Of a stretch of DNA of 64,000 bases, positions 34,264 to 43,946 are shown piece after piece. The translations under genes were made by a program, and so were the position numbers. Positions within the stretch are counted from its first letter, which is position 1; each line of letters begins with the position of its first letter. The stretch is from Thermocrispum municipale DSM 44069 (GTDB taxonomy: Bacteria > Actinomycetota > Actinomycetes > Mycobacteriales > Pseudonocardiaceae): the NCBI RefSeq assembly GCF_000427825.1, contig NZ_KE386593.1, forward strand, positions 661,847 to 725,846. Direction: 5' to 3'. The notes beneath the pieces were generated by a model that was given only the letters and a program-made list of their open reading frames with translations, was not told the origin of the DNA and searched no databases.

Positions 34264-35742
34264 GTGCCGAACACGTCCGAACTGGCGAGCACGGCGGCCG
34301 CTCGCGACCCGCACGGCGTCGCGCTGGTCGATGCGGCCGCGGGACGGAGCCTGACCTGGGCGGAGTTCGACGCGGCGATCAACGCGGAGGCGACGCGCCT
34401 GCTCGCGGCCGGTCTCTCGCCTGGCGACCGGGTGGTCGTCCGGCTGCCTTCCACGATCGCGTTCGCGGTCACGCTGCTGGCGGTGATGCGGGCGGGCGGC
34501 ATCGCGGTACCTGCCTCCCCACAGGCGCCCGACGACGACGTGCGGCAACTGCTGGAGCACAGCGGGGCTCGGCTCCTGGTCGGTGCCGCCGGGCCCGACG
34601 TAACGGTGGAGCGCTCCCTCGAGCCGCCGACGGAGAAACCGGAGTCGGCGCAGGAAGTGACGCCGATCGGGGCCGACGAGGACATCGCGCTGCTCTGCTA
34701 CACGACAGCCGCGCGCGGTCAGGCCCGCGGCGTCATGCTGTCCCACCGCGCCCTGCTCGCCAACGTCGAGCAGCTGGCGTCCATCGAGCCCGCCCCGGTC
34801 ACGGCCGCCGACCGGATGCTGGTGGCCGCGCCGCTGTTCCACATCTACGGGCTGGGGCCCGGCCTGCTGCAATGCCTCAACGCGACGGCCACCGCCGTGC
34901 TCGCCGACCGGGTCGACGCCCGCAGCGCGCTGGCCGCGTGCCAACAGCACCGCATCACCATCGTGCTGGGCGTTCCGTCGCTGTACGCCGAACTGGCGTC
35001 GCTGGACACCGACCAACTCGCCGGCGGCCTTGCCGACGCCCGGCTGCTGATCTCCGGCGCCGCGGCCCTCCGGCCGAGCGTGGCGACCGCGGTCGAGCGG
35101 GCCACCGGGCTCGGCGTCTACGAGGGCTACGGCTTGACGGAGGCCGCGCCCGTGCTGACCTCGACGATGGTCACCGGCCGTCCGAAGCCCGGGTCGGTCG
35201 GCAGGCCGATCCCCGGTGTCGAGCTGGAACTGGTCGAGGACGACAAGCCGGGCGAGGACGACGACGAGGTGCTGGCCGACCTCACCGACGAGGACGGTGA
35301 CACCGGGCTGGTCGCGGTGCGCGGGCCGAACCTGTTCTCCGGTTACTGGCCTGACGGGGTCGGCGGCCCGGACGACGACGGCTGGTTCCGCACCGCCGAC
35401 ATCGGCTACCTGGACGCCGACGGCGACCTGCACCTGGTCGACCGGGTCAACGACACGATCGTGGTCAGCGGTTTCCCTGTCTATCCACACGAGGTCGAGG
35501 ACGTCATCTCCCAGCTGCCGGAGGTCGACGAGGTCGCCGTCGTCGGGGTCCTGGACGACGACACCGGAGAGACGGTCAAGGCCGTGGTGGTCCCGGCCGC
35601 CGGGGTGACGCTCAGCGAGCAGCAGGTGATCAGCCACTGCGCGGAGAACCTTCCCAAGTACAAGGTGCCGACCACGGTGGAGTTCTCCGGCGCGCTCCCG
35701 CACACCGTCACCGGCAAGCTGTACCGCACCAAGCTGCGTTGA
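34264..35742 (+). CDS. Acyl-CoA synthetase-like AMP-binding enzyme with degenerate A3 motif
   Basis: 492 aa from GTG 34264, with GAAGGAGG upstream. The ANL-fold pieces are present: YEGYGLTEAAPVLTS (A5), GWFRTADIGYLDADGDL (A7), LVDRVNDTIVVSGFPVYPHE (A8) and the catalytic lysine of TVTGKLYRTKLR (A10). The P-loop A3 motif, normally YTSGTTGxPKG, reads CYTTAARGQARGV here and lacks the Lys. The enzyme may still activate a fatty or aryl acid. It is divergent from bldN. Confidence 0.82.
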   Translation: MPNTSELASTAAARDPHGVALVDAAAGRSLTWAEFDAAINAEATRLLAAGLSPGDRVVVRLPSTIAFAVTLLAVMRAGGIAVPASPQAPDDDVRQLLEHSGARLLVGAAGPDVTVERSLEPPTEKPESAQEVTPIGADEDIALLCYTTAARGQARGVMLSHRALLANVEQLASIEPAPVTAADRMLVAAPLFHIYGLGPGLLQCLNATATAVLADRVDARSALAACQQHRITIVLGVPSLYAELASLDTDQLAGGLADARLLISGAAALRPSVATAVERATGLGVYEGYGLTEAAPVLTSTMVTGRPKPGSVGRPIPGVELELVEDDKPGEDDDEVLADLTDEDGDTGLVAVRGPNLFSGYWPDGVGGPDDDGWFRTADIGYLDADGDLHLVDRVNDTIVVSGFPVYPHEVEDVISQLPEVDEVAVVGVLDDDTGETVKAVVVPAAGVTLSEQQVISHCAENLPKYKVPTTVEFSGALPHTVTGKLYRTKLR

Positions 35743-35770
35743 CCGCGTCCGGCTCGGGCATGATGTGGCT

Positions 35771-36013
35771 ATGCCCGAGGTCACCGTCGTCAGCCGCGCG
35801 AACTGTCACCTGTGCGAGGTCGCCGAGCAAGAGGTCGACCGCATCTGTGGCGAGCTCGAGGTGCCGTGGCGGACCGTCGACGTGGACAGCGACCCCGAGC
35901 TGCGGGCCGAGTACGGCGACCTGGTCCCGGTGATCCTCATCGACGGCGTGCAGCACGGCTATTGGCGGGTGGAGGAGGAAAGGTTCCGCGCCGCGTTGGC
36001 CGCCGCGAAGTAA
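35771..36013 (+). CDS. Glutaredoxin-like thiol protein (Rv0508-like)
   Basis: 80 aa, a minimal thioredoxin fold with a CHLC redox motif at residues 12-15 and the cis-Pro in GDLVPVILIDG. DUF836-type proteins of this size are common in actinobacteria and may use mycothiol. ATG 35771 is preferred over GTG 35765. It precedes the respiratory/haem block, as does Rv0508 ahead of hemA. Confidence 0.85.
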   Translation: MPEVTVVSRANCHLCEVAEQEVDRICGELEVPWRTVDVDSDPELRAEYGDLVPVILIDGVQHGYWRVEEERFRAALAAAK

Positions 36014-36084
36014 GTCCACTGCGCGGGTGAGTCGGTGGGAAATTTTCGAGATGCCGGCACGGCCGTCGAGGCATGATTGACTTC

Positions 36085-37653
36085 ATGACGACTGCCGCCA
36101 AGCCACGATCCCCGGTCGTCCGCGCCGCTCTGATCGGCATTCCCGCATTGGCCGCCGCGCTGGCCGCAGGGCACTTCACCGCCGCGTTCGTCGCGCCGGG
36201 CGCCTCGCCGTACCTCGCGGTGGCCAACAGCGTCATCGATCTGTCGCCCGCGTGGTTGGTCGAATTCGCCAAGAACACGTTCTGGACCGCCGACAAGGTC
36301 GTGCTGTTCGCCGGCATCGCGTTGGTGTTGATCGGGCTGGCGGTGTTCGCCGGATGGCTCGCGCGCAACCGGCTCGGCCCCGGCCAGATGGTGATCGGCG
36401 TTCTCGGTGTCGTCGGGCTCGCTGCCGCGCTGAGCAGGCCGGACGTCGGCCCGCTCGCCGTGCTCCCGCCCGTTGTCAGCGTGCTGGTCGGCGGAATCGT
36501 GTTCGCCTGGCTGCATTCCCGCGCCGCGGCAGCACAGGCTGCGCAGCCACCCCGCGAGGAGGCGCAGGAAGAGCCCGCCGAGCTCGAACCGGCGCCGGAA
36601 TCGGGCGTCGGGCGGCGCAGCCTGCTGGTCGGCTCGGCGGGTGCGCTGGTCGGCGCGGGCCTGACGGGAGCGGCCGGGCAGTGGCTGGCCGGGCCGGACG
36701 CCGAGGCCTCCCGGCGCGCGGTCGCCATGTTCACCGGGGTCAAGCGCGCCCCGAAGCCGCCGAGCGGCGCGGACTTCGCCGACTGGGGAACGCCGACGAT
36801 CATCACGCCGAACAAGGACTTCTACACCATCCACACGGCGTTCGTGCCGCCGCGGCTGAGGGCGGAGGACTGGCAGCTGCGAATCCACGGCATGGTCGAT
36901 CGTCCGCTCACGTTGACCTACGACCAGCTGCGCAAACGGCCGCTGGTCGAGCGCACGATGACCATGGCGTGCGTGTCCAACCCGGTCGGCGGCGATCTGA
37001 TCTCCACGGCGAACTTCATCGGTGTCGACCTCGCCGAGCTGCTTGCCGAGGTCGGCATCCACCAGGGCGCCGAGCAGCTGTTCAGCACCAGCCACGACGG
37101 CTTCACCGCGGGCACGCCGATCGAGGTCGTGCAGGAGCCGGAGCGGGCGATGCTGGCCATCGGCATGAACGGCGAGCCGCTGCCCATCGAGCACGGTTTC
37201 CCGGTGCGCATGGTGGTGGCCGGGCTGTACGGTTTCGTCTCCGCGACCAAGTGGCTGGTCGACCTGGAGGTCACCACGTGGCAGGCCCGCACGCCGTACT
37301 GGGTGCCGCGGGGCTGGTCGCGCAAGGGGCCGGTGAAGACGCATTCGCGTGTCGACAACGTGATGGTCGACGGGTCGAAGGCCCGGGTGGCGGGCACGGC
37401 GTGGGCGCCGTACACCGGCATCGACAAGGTCGAGGTGCAGATCGACGACGGGCCGTGGCAGCAGGCGGAGCTGGCGGGCGAGGTCAACAAGAACACGTGG
37501 CGGATGTGGCGCCTGGAGACCAAGGTGGGGCCGGGCCGGCACAAGGTCCGCTGCCGGGCCACCGATCGCAGCGGCTACACGCAGACCTCGGAGGTCGCGC
37601 CGGTGGCGCCGGACGGGGCGACCGGGTGGCACGAGGTGGAGTTCTCCGTCTAG
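36085..37653 (+). CDS. Membrane-anchored molybdopterin-dependent oxidoreductase (sulfite-oxidase family)
   Basis: 522 aa. An N-terminal part (about 1-150) has four hydrophobic helices. A linker then carries GVGRRSLLVGSAGALVGAG, a Tat-like twin-arginine and hydrophobic segment that would place the rest outside. The sulfite-oxidase-type Mo domain has its cysteine ligand at Cys296 (TMACVSNPVGG), GVDLAELLAEVG and PVRMVVAGLYGFVSATKW. A C-terminal Ig-like dimer domain has VEVQIDDGPWQQAEL. The start is uncertain between ATG 36073 and 36085. The substrate is unknown. Its last codons start a repeat array. Confidence 0.87.
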   Translation: MTTAAKPRSPVVRAALIGIPALAAALAAGHFTAAFVAPGASPYLAVANSVIDLSPAWLVEFAKNTFWTADKVVLFAGIALVLIGLAVFAGWLARNRLGPGQMVIGVLGVVGLAAALSRPDVGPLAVLPPVVSVLVGGIVFAWLHSRAAAAQAAQPPREEAQEEPAELEPAPESGVGRRSLLVGSAGALVGAGLTGAAGQWLAGPDAEASRRAVAMFTGVKRAPKPPSGADFADWGTPTIITPNKDFYTIHTAFVPPRLRAEDWQLRIHGMVDRPLTLTYDQLRKRPLVERTMTMACVSNPVGGDLISTANFIGVDLAELLAEVGIHQGAEQLFSTSHDGFTAGTPIEVVQEPERAMLAIGMNGEPLPIEHGFPVRMVVAGLYGFVSATKWLVDLEVTTWQARTPYWVPRGWSRKGPVKTHSRVDNVMVDGSKARVAGTAWAPYTGIDKVEVQIDDGPWQQAELAGEVNKNTWRMWRLETKVGPGRHKVRCRATDRSGYTQTSEVAPVAPDGATGWHEVEFSV

Positions 37654-37890
37654 CGAACGGGCCGCGTGCAGCAGGCCGGTACGCCCGTGGTGGAGTCCTC
37701 GCTCGCGACGGCGGGCCACCTGTGCCGGCCGGTGCGGGCCTGGCGCAGCTTGGTCGACGGCGAGCCGCGAGGTGCGGCCGGTACGCCCGCCGTGGAGTTC
37801 TCCGTCCAGCCGGCGGGCCGCGTGCGGCAGGCCGGTACGCCCGCCGTGGAGTTCTCTGTCCAGCCGACGGTGGGGCAGGCAGGCTCTCAC
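37636..37890 (+). repeat. 54-bp tandem array, five units, starting in the last codons of the oxidoreductase gene
   Basis: GTGGAGTTCTC-type units begin at 37636 (the gene's own VEFSV end), 37690, about 37743 (degenerate), 37792 and 37846. In units 4 and 5 the stop TAG (37651) has become CAG. Because 54 is a multiple of three, the frame after the stop stays open to about 37968. The end of the gap holds the rex operator. Confidence 0.88.
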
Positions 37891-38009
37891 GTGGTGGGCG
37901 GCGGGTGCCGCCGGACGGGTAGCGGCCGTCACGGGGCCACCGCCAGACCGATCAACGCGCCCGAATAAGCCCAGAACATGGCGCTGCTCACCCGAACAAC
38001 CAGCCGATT

Positions 38010-38027
38010 TTGTGCACACGTTCACAA
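38010..38027. promoter_or_regulatory. Rex operator (ROP) upstream of rex
   Basis: TTGTGCACACGTTCACAA matches the Rex consensus TTGTGAA-N4-TTCACAA with one change. It lies 85 bases before the rex start. Rex releases this site when NADH/NAD+ rises, so rex and the hem genes behind it should be autoregulated by redox state, as in Streptomyces. Confidence 0.85.
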
Positions 38028-38112
38028 GCGTTACCGTTAAGGCATCCCACCTTCTTTCCCCCGGCGCTTTGTTGCCAACAGCGCCAGGGCACGCTTTTTG
38101 TGAGGGGCGCAC

Positions 38113-38967
38113 GTGGCACGGTCAGGCAATGGAGTCGAACCTCCCCAGCCTCCCGGTGACGGTGCGCCGACCGCAGAACTGCCGAAGGTCACCGATCGCG
38201 CGGTCGGCAGGGCGCGGGCCATCCCGGAAGCCGCCGTCGCCCGCCTGGCGGTCTACCTGCGGGTGCTGTCCGCCATGGCCGACCAGGGGGCGGTCACCGT
38301 CTCCAGCGAGGAGCTCGCGTCCGCGGCGGGCGTGAACTCGGCGAAGCTGCGCAAGGATTTGTCCTACCTCGGCTCGTACGGCACCCGAGGGGTCGGCTAC
38401 GAGGTCGAGGTGCTGGTCAGCGAGATCGAGCGCACCCTGGGGCTGACCCGCAAGCAAACCGTCGCCGTGGTGGGAATCGGTAACCTGGGCCACGCGCTGG
38501 CCAACTACGCCGGGTTCCCGGGCAGGGGCTTCCCGGTGGAAGCGCTGTTCGACGTGGACCCGGATCTGATCGGGGTGCCGGTCGGCGGGCTGCCGGTGCA
38601 GCACATCGACGACATCCCCAAGGTGTGTGCGCAGAAGCGCATCGCCATCGGCATCATCGCGACCCCGCCCGCGGCGGCTCAGGGCGTGTGCGACCGGCTG
38701 GTGGCAGGCGGCGTGCAGTGCATCCTGAACTTCGCCCCGGTGGTGTTGCAGGTGCCGTCGCACGTCGAGGTCCGCAAGGTGGACCTGGCCGTCGAGCTGC
38801 AGATCCTGTCCTTCCATGTCGCGCGCAAGGCCGAACAGCGGCACGCTGGGCGGTCGGCGGCGAAGCGCGCCGAACGCAACGGACGCGCGCCGGCCAACAG
38901 GGCCGGACAGCGCAACGGAGGGCGCGCCACCGCGCGCCGGACACCATCGAACGGTGAGGTGGTCTGA
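38113..38967 (+). CDS. rex: Redox-sensing transcriptional repressor Rex
   Basis: 284 aa from GTG 38113 (GAGGGG upstream). An N-terminal winged helix (about 30-95) has VTVSSEELASAAGVNSAKLR and KDLSYLGSYGTRGVGYEVEV. The Rossmann domain that senses NADH versus NAD+ has VAVVGIGNLGHALANYAGF and FDVDPDLIGVPVGGLPV. A basic, Arg/Ala/Asn-rich tail of about 40 residues extends past the usual end. It heads the hemA-hemC-hemD-hemB run and has its own operator. Confidence 0.95.
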   Translation: MARSGNGVEPPQPPGDGAPTAELPKVTDRAVGRARAIPEAAVARLAVYLRVLSAMADQGAVTVSSEELASAAGVNSAKLRKDLSYLGSYGTRGVGYEVEVLVSEIERTLGLTRKQTVAVVGIGNLGHALANYAGFPGRGFPVEALFDVDPDLIGVPVGGLPVQHIDDIPKVCAQKRIAIGIIATPPAAAQGVCDRLVAGGVQCILNFAPVVLQVPSHVEVRKVDLAVELQILSFHVARKAEQRHAGRSAAKRAERNGRAPANRAGQRNGGRATARRTPSNGEVV

Positions 38968-40275
38968 ATGAGCGTGCTCGCCGTCGGCCTGTCGCACCGC
39001 ACCGCCGAGCTGACCATGCTGGAGCGGGTTGCGGTCACCGCGACCGAGCTGCCGAAACTGCTGCACGAGCTGCAGCAGGCACCGGACATCACCGAGGTGA
39101 TGGTGCTGTCCACGTGCAACCGGACCGAGGTGTACGCGGTCGTGGAGACCTTCCACGGCGGTCTCACCGCGGTGTCCGAGGCGCTGGCGCGCAAAGCCGA
39201 CGTTCCGGTTCCGACGCTGTACGAGAGCTTGTACGTCCACTACTCCGGCGCCGCCGTGGAGCACGTGTTCTCCGTCGCGTCGGGCCTGGACTCGATGGTC
39301 GTCGGGGAGACGCAGATCCTCGGCCAGGTGCGCGCCGCCTACGCCACCGCGCGCGAGGCGGGCACGGTCGGCAGCACGCTGCACGGGCTGGTGCAGCACA
39401 CGCTGCGGGTCGGCAAGCGCGTGCACAGCGAAACCGAACTCGGCTCGCTCGGCGCGTCGGTGGTATCCGAGGCGCTGGCCGCCGCCGGTGATCTGCGGGG
39501 CCGCACGGCGCTGGTCGTCGGCGCGGGGTCGATGGGAGCGCTCGCCGCGTCCCAGCTGGCCAAGGCAGGCGTGCGCCGCATCGTGGTGGCCAACCGCACG
39601 TTCGCGACCGCCGAGCGGCTGGTGCAGAACATCACCTCGACCGGTCTCGACGCCGCCGCGATCGAGCTGGCCGACGTGCCGCAGGCGCTGCTCGATGCCG
39701 ACGTGGCCGTGTCGTGCACCGGCGCGAAGGGCGTGATGATCGCGCCGGAGCACGTGCACCCGCGCGAGAAGAACCTGGTGATCTGCGACCTCGGCATGCC
39801 GCGCGACGTCGACACGGCCGTCGAGCGGGTGCCGGGCGTACGCATCGTGGACCTGGAGACGGTCCGCGAACGCATGGACCGCGCCGGCGGCTCCAGTACC
39901 GCCAAGCACACCGCGCAGGCGTCCGGCATCGTGCTGGACGAGGTGCGCGACTATCTCGCCGAACAGCGCACCGCCGCGGTCACCCCGACGGTGACGGCGT
40001 TGCGTGCGCAAGCGGCCGAGGTGGTCGACGCCGAGCTGCTGCGGTTGGACCGCCGCCTGCCGGATCTGGATGCGAACACGCGCGAAGAAGTGGCGCGCAC
40101 GGTGCGCCGGGTGGTGGACAAGCTGCTGCACACGCCGACGGTGCGGGTCAAGCAGCTGGCCGCCGGTGGCGTGCGCACCGATTACGCCGAGGCACTGCGT
40201 GAGCTGTTCGGGTTGAACCCGGAGGCTCCCGCGGTGGTGTCCCGGCCCGGCGACCGCGACCGGGCGCAGAAGTAG
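38968..40275 (+). CDS. hemA: Glutamyl-tRNA reductase
   Basis: 435 aa. HemA reduces glutamyl-tRNA to glutamate-1-semialdehyde with NADPH, the committed C5-pathway step. GLSHRTAELTMLER, catalytic Cys50 in STCNRTEVYAVV, GLDSMVVGETQILGQVRAAY, and the NADPH-binding VVGAGSMGALAASQLAKAG are present. Its ATG directly follows the rex stop, so the two are one transcript and HemA level should follow redox state. Confidence 0.96.
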   Translation: MSVLAVGLSHRTAELTMLERVAVTATELPKLLHELQQAPDITEVMVLSTCNRTEVYAVVETFHGGLTAVSEALARKADVPVPTLYESLYVHYSGAAVEHVFSVASGLDSMVVGETQILGQVRAAYATAREAGTVGSTLHGLVQHTLRVGKRVHSETELGSLGASVVSEALAAAGDLRGRTALVVGAGSMGALAASQLAKAGVRRIVVANRTFATAERLVQNITSTGLDAAAIELADVPQALLDADVAVSCTGAKGVMIAPEHVHPREKNLVICDLGMPRDVDTAVERVPGVRIVDLETVRERMDRAGGSSTAKHTAQASGIVLDEVRDYLAEQRTAAVTPTVTALRAQAAEVVDAELLRLDRRLPDLDANTREEVARTVRRVVDKLLHTPTVRVKQLAAGGVRTDYAEALRELFGLNPEAPAVVSRPGDRDRAQK

Positions 40276-40317
40276 CCGAAGTAGCTGACCGTACGAACCG
40301 ACAACCGGAAGTCATCC

Positions 40318-41250
40318 GTGACCAAGACCCTCAGGGTCGGCACCAGGGCGAGTGTCCTGGCTGTCGCCCAGACCGAAACCGTTGCCGACGCGCTGCGCGC
40401 CGCGGGCCACGACGTGGAACTGGTGCGCATCACCACGCCGGGCGATCAGTCGACCAAGCCGATCGCCCAGATCGGCGTCGGCGTGTTCACCTCCGCGCTG
40501 CGGGAGGCGCTGCGCAACGGCGAGATCGATCTGGCGGTGCACTCCTACAAGGACCTGCCGACCGCGCCGGAGCCCGGCTTGGTGATCGCGGCCGTGCCGC
40601 GGCGGGCCGACCCGAGGGACGCCCTGGTGGCCAGGGACGGATTGACGTTGGGCGAGCTGCCGCCGGGATCGGTGGTGGGCACCGGCTCCCCGCGCCGGGT
40701 CGCCCAGCTGCGCGCGCTCGGCCTCGGCCTCGAGGTGCGGGGCATCCGCGGCAACATCGACACCCGGATGGGCAAGATCGACTCCGGTGAGGTCGACGCG
40801 GTCGTGCTGGCCCGCGCCGGGCTGGACCGGGCGGGCCGCTCGCACAAGATCACCGAGACGCTGGACCCGATCCAGATGCTGCCCGCGCCCGCGCAGGGCG
40901 CGCTGGCGGTGGAGTGCCGGTCCGCCGACGTCGAGCTGGAGCAGCTGCTGCACGACGCGCTGGACGACGCGCACACGCGCGCGGCCGTCACCGCGGAGCG
41001 CAGCATGCTGTGCGCGCTGGAGGCCGGGTGCAGCGCCCCGGTCGGCGCGCTGGCCGACGTGGTGGAAGACCTGGCGGATGACGGTTCGGTGGTGACCCGG
41101 TTGTCCCTGCGCGGGGTCGCCGCGGTCGACGCCGAGTCGGACAACCCGCACCTGCTGCGTGCCTCGATCACCGGTGCGCTGGCCGAAGCGGAGTCGATGG
41201 GCAAGGCGCTGGCCGCCGAGCTGCTCGACCTCGGGGCCGCCCCGCACTGA
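40318..41250 (+). CDS. hemC: Porphobilinogen deaminase (hydroxymethylbilane synthase)
   Basis: 310 aa from GTG 40318. It polymerises four porphobilinogens into hydroxymethylbilane on a covalent dipyrromethane. [25 protein letters not shown] with the catalytic Asp nearby, [30 protein letters not shown] and the cofactor cysteine Cys238 ([12 protein letters not shown]) are seen. 42 bases after hemA. Confidence 0.95.
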   Translation: MTKTLRVGTRASVLAVAQTETVADALRAAGHDVELVRITTPGDQSTKPIAQIGVGVFTSALREALRNGEIDLAVHSYKDLPTAPEPGLVIAAVPRRADPRDALVARDGLTLGELPPGSVVGTGSPRRVAQLRALGLGLEVRGIRGNIDTRMGKIDSGEVDAVVLARAGLDRAGRSHKITETLDPIQMLPAPAQGALAVECRSADVELEQLLHDALDDAHTRAAVTAERSMLCALEAGCSAPVGALADVVEDLADDGSVVTRLSLRGVAAVDAESDNPHLLRASITGALAEAESMGKALAAELLDLGAAPH

Positions 41251-41313
41251 TCGGCAGCACCGGACGAACCAAGACCAGAACCTCCTCGAACACGACAAGG
41301 AGAAGTGCACGAG

Positions 41314-42870
41314 ATGACCCCCGCACGCAAGTCCGCCGGGCGCGTCGCCTTCGTCGGCTCAGGCCCGGGCGATCCCGGCTTGATCACGGCGAACGCGCAG
41401 GAGCTGCTCGCCAAGGCGGACCTCATCGTCACCGACCCGGACGTGCCGTCCGGCGTGCTGGCGCTGGCGGCCGACGGCGCCGAGGTGCGGCCTGCGGTCG
41501 GCGAGTCCGCCGAGGTGGCCAAGGACCTGGCCGCCGAGGCCAAGGCCGGGCGCCTGGTGCTGCGGCTGGTGTCGGGTGACCCGTTCACCCGCTCGGCCGT
41601 GATCGCCGAGGTCAAGGAGGTGTCGCGGACCGACGCCGTGTTCGACGTGCTGCCAGGTGTCGCGCCCGCGCTCGCCGTGCCCGCATACGCGGGGATCGCG
41701 CTGGGCAGCGAGCAGACCACGGTGAACCTGATCGACGCGCGCGGCGAGGCGGACTGGGCCGCGCTGGCCGCGGCCCCGGGGGCCCTGGTGTTGATCGCCA
41801 CGTCGGCGCACCTCGGGCAGGCCGCCGCCGAGCTGATCGAGCACGGTCGCAAGCCGGACACCCCGGTCGCGGTGACCACCAACGGCACGCTCAACCTGCA
41901 GCGCACGGTGGAGACCACGCTGGGTTCGATGGCCGACGCGGTCGGCGAGACGGTCGGCACGCTGACCGTGACCATCGGCGACGTGGTTTCCGAGCGGACC
42001 AAGCTGTCGTGGTGGGAGTCGAGGGCGCTGTACGGCTGGAAGGTGCTGGTCCCGCGCACCAAGGAGCAGGCGGGCGAGATGACCGAGCGGCTGCGCAGCC
42101 ACGGCGCCACCTCGCACGAGGTGCCGACCATCTCGGTCGAGCCGCCGCGCAGCCCCGCGCAGATGGAGCGGGCGGTCAAGGGCCTGGTGGACGGCCGCTA
42201 CCAGTGGGTCATCTTCACCTCGGCCAACGCGGTCAAGGCGGTGTGGGAGAAGTTCCAGGAGTTCGGCCTGGACGCCCGCGCCTTCTCCGGGGTCAAGATC
42301 GGCTGCATCGGTGAGGCCACCGCCGACCGGGTGCGGGCGTTCGGCATCACGCCGGAGATGATCCCGCAGGGCGAGCAGTCCAGCGAGGGCATGCTCAAGG
42401 AGTTCCCGCCGTACGACGACGTGCTCGACCCGGTCAACCGCATCCTGTTGCCGCGGGCCGACATCGCCACCGAGACGCTGTCCGCCGGGCTGACCGAGCG
42501 TGGCTGGGAGGTCGACGACGTGACCGCGTACCGCACGGTGCGCGCCGCTCCGCCGCCTGCCGAGACCCGCGAGATGATCAAGACCGGTGGGTTCGACGCG
42601 GTGTGCTTCACCTCGGCGTCGACCGTGCGGAACCTGGTCGGTATCGCGGGCAAGCCGCACGCGCGCACGCTGGTGGCCTGCATCGGGCCGAAGACCGCGG
42701 AGACCGCGCAGGAGTTCGGGCTGCGGGTCGACGTGCTGGCCAGCGAGCCGCGGGTGACCGTGCTGGTCGACGAGCTGGCCGCGCACGCCGCGAAACTGCG
42801 CGCCGAGGGTGCCCTGCCGCCACCGCGGAAGGCCAAGCGTCGGCGGTCGACGAAGACGTCCTCGTCGTAG
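41314..42870 (+). CDS. hemD: Fused uroporphyrin-III C-methyltransferase / uroporphyrinogen-III synthase
   Basis: 518 aa with two domains. Residues about 10-245 resemble SAM-dependent uroporphyrinogen-III methyltransferase (VAFVGSGPGDPGLITANAQE, LRLVSGDPFTRSAVIAEV, VLPGVAPALAVPAYAGIALG). Residues about 250-500 are the HemD synthase (VLVPRTKEQAGEMTERLRS, WVIFTSANAVKAVW, CFTSASTVRNL). The HemD part closes uroporphyrinogen III; the methyltransferase part would send it to sirohaem or cobalamin. The methyltransferase half has diverged from the usual GDP-bearing loop, so its activity is not certain. ATG 41314 has AAGGAGA upstream. Confidence 0.93.
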   Translation: MTPARKSAGRVAFVGSGPGDPGLITANAQELLAKADLIVTDPDVPSGVLALAADGAEVRPAVGESAEVAKDLAAEAKAGRLVLRLVSGDPFTRSAVIAEVKEVSRTDAVFDVLPGVAPALAVPAYAGIALGSEQTTVNLIDARGEADWAALAAAPGALVLIATSAHLGQAAAELIEHGRKPDTPVAVTTNGTLNLQRTVETTLGSMADAVGETVGTLTVTIGDVVSERTKLSWWESRALYGWKVLVPRTKEQAGEMTERLRSHGATSHEVPTISVEPPRSPAQMERAVKGLVDGRYQWVIFTSANAVKAVWEKFQEFGLDARAFSGVKIGCIGEATADRVRAFGITPEMIPQGEQSSEGMLKEFPPYDDVLDPVNRILLPRADIATETLSAGLTERGWEVDDVTAYRTVRAAPPPAETREMIKTGGFDAVCFTSASTVRNLVGIAGKPHARTLVACIGPKTAETAQEFGLRVDVLASEPRVTVLVDELAAHAAKLRAEGALPPPRKAKRRRSTKTSSS

Positions 42871-42882
42871 TCGCCGAGTCGT

Positions 42883-42921
42883 CCAGTGCGCGAGCCCGCC
42901 TCAGGTGGGCTCGCGCACTGG
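42883..42921 (+). terminator. Hairpin between hemD and hemB
   Basis: A perfect 15-bp stem (42883-42897 with 42907-42921) and a nine-base loop, followed by TGTTTCG. It lies 12 bases past the hemD stop and probably limits transcription into hemB. Confidence 0.7.
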
Positions 42922-42971
42922 TGTTTCGGGGGTGAGAAGCCTCCGCGGGCGCGCGGAGTACCGTTTGACGA

Positions 42972-43946
42972 ATGTTTCCCGAGCATCGACCCCGTAGGTT
43001 GCGCGGCACCGCCGCGATGCGGCGGCTGGTCCGCGAGACGGAGGTGCGGCCGCGTCAGCTGATTCTGCCCATGTTCGTGGCCGAAGGGCTGAGCGAGCCG
43101 CGGCCGATCGCGAGCATGCCCGGCGTGCTGCATCACACCCGTGAGTCGCTGCGGAAAGCCGCGGTGGACGCGGTGTCCGCCGGGGTGGGTGGCCTGATGC
43201 TGTTCGGCGTGCCCGCCAACCACGATGCGATCGGCTCGGCGGCCAGCAGCCCGGACGGCATCCTGAACGTCGCGTTGCGCGATCTGCGCGACGAACTGGG
43301 CGACGACACCGTGCTGATGGCCGACACGTGTCTGGACGAGTTCACCGATCACGGCCACTGCGGTGTGCTGGACGAGCACGGCAACGTGGACAACGACGCG
43401 ACGCTGCAGCGCTATGCCGAGATGGCGGTGTCGCAGGCGGAAGCGGGCGCACACGTGCTCGGCCCGAGCGGCATGATGGACGGCCAGGTCGGAGTCATCC
43501 GTTCCGCGCTGGACGAGGCCGGATTCACCGATGTGAGCATCCTGGCCTACTCGGCCAAGTACGCCAGCGCGTTCTACGGGCCGTTCCGCGAGGCGGTGAA
43601 CTCGCAGCTGCGCGGCGATCGCAAGACCTACCAGCAGGACCCGGCCAACGCGCGCGAGGCGCTGCGGGAGATCGAGCTGGATCTCGCCGAGGGCGCCGAC
43701 ATGGTCATGGTCAAGCCGGCGCTGCCCTACCTGGACGTGGTCGGCATGGCCGCGGAGCTGTCGAACGTGCCGGTCGCGGCGTATCTGGTGTCCGGTGAGT
43801 ACGCGATGATCGAGGCGGCCGCCGAGCGTGGCTGGATCGAGCGAGAGCGCGCCGTCATGGAGGTGCTGACCTCGATCACCAGGGCGGGCGCCGACATGGT
43901 GCTGACGTACTGGGCGGCGGAGGCCGCGACCTGGCTGTCCCGATGA
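42972..43946 (+). CDS. hemB: Porphobilinogen synthase (delta-aminolevulinate dehydratase)
   Basis: 324 aa. It condenses two aminolevulinates to porphobilinogen. The start region [19 protein letters not shown], the metal/regulatory segment [16 protein letters not shown] (two of the three Cys of the zinc type), [15 protein letters not shown] and the Schiff-base lysine Lys248 in [12 protein letters not shown] are present. Its stop overlaps the next gene (ATGA). Confidence 0.95.
   Translation: MFPEHRPRRLRGTAAMRRLVRETEVRPRQLILPMFVAEGLSEPRPIASMPGVLHHTRESLRKAAVDAVSAGVGGLMLFGVPANHDAIGSAASSPDGILNVALRDLRDELGDDTVLMADTCLDEFTDHGHCGVLDEHGNVDNDATLQRYAEMAVSQAEAGAHVLGPSGMMDGQVGVIRSALDEAGFTDVSILAYSAKYASAFYGPFREAVNSQLRGDRKTYQQDPANAREALREIELDLAEGADMVMVKPALPYLDVVGMAAELSNVPVAAYLVSGEYAMIEAAAERGWIERERAVMEVLTSITRAGADMVLTYWAAEAATWLSR

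Noticed and set aside
37666-37968. Independent 100-aa gene after the oxidoreductase
   Set aside because: It consists of the 54-bp repeat array in the same frame as the upstream gene, with no ribosome-binding site; better explained as a repeat.
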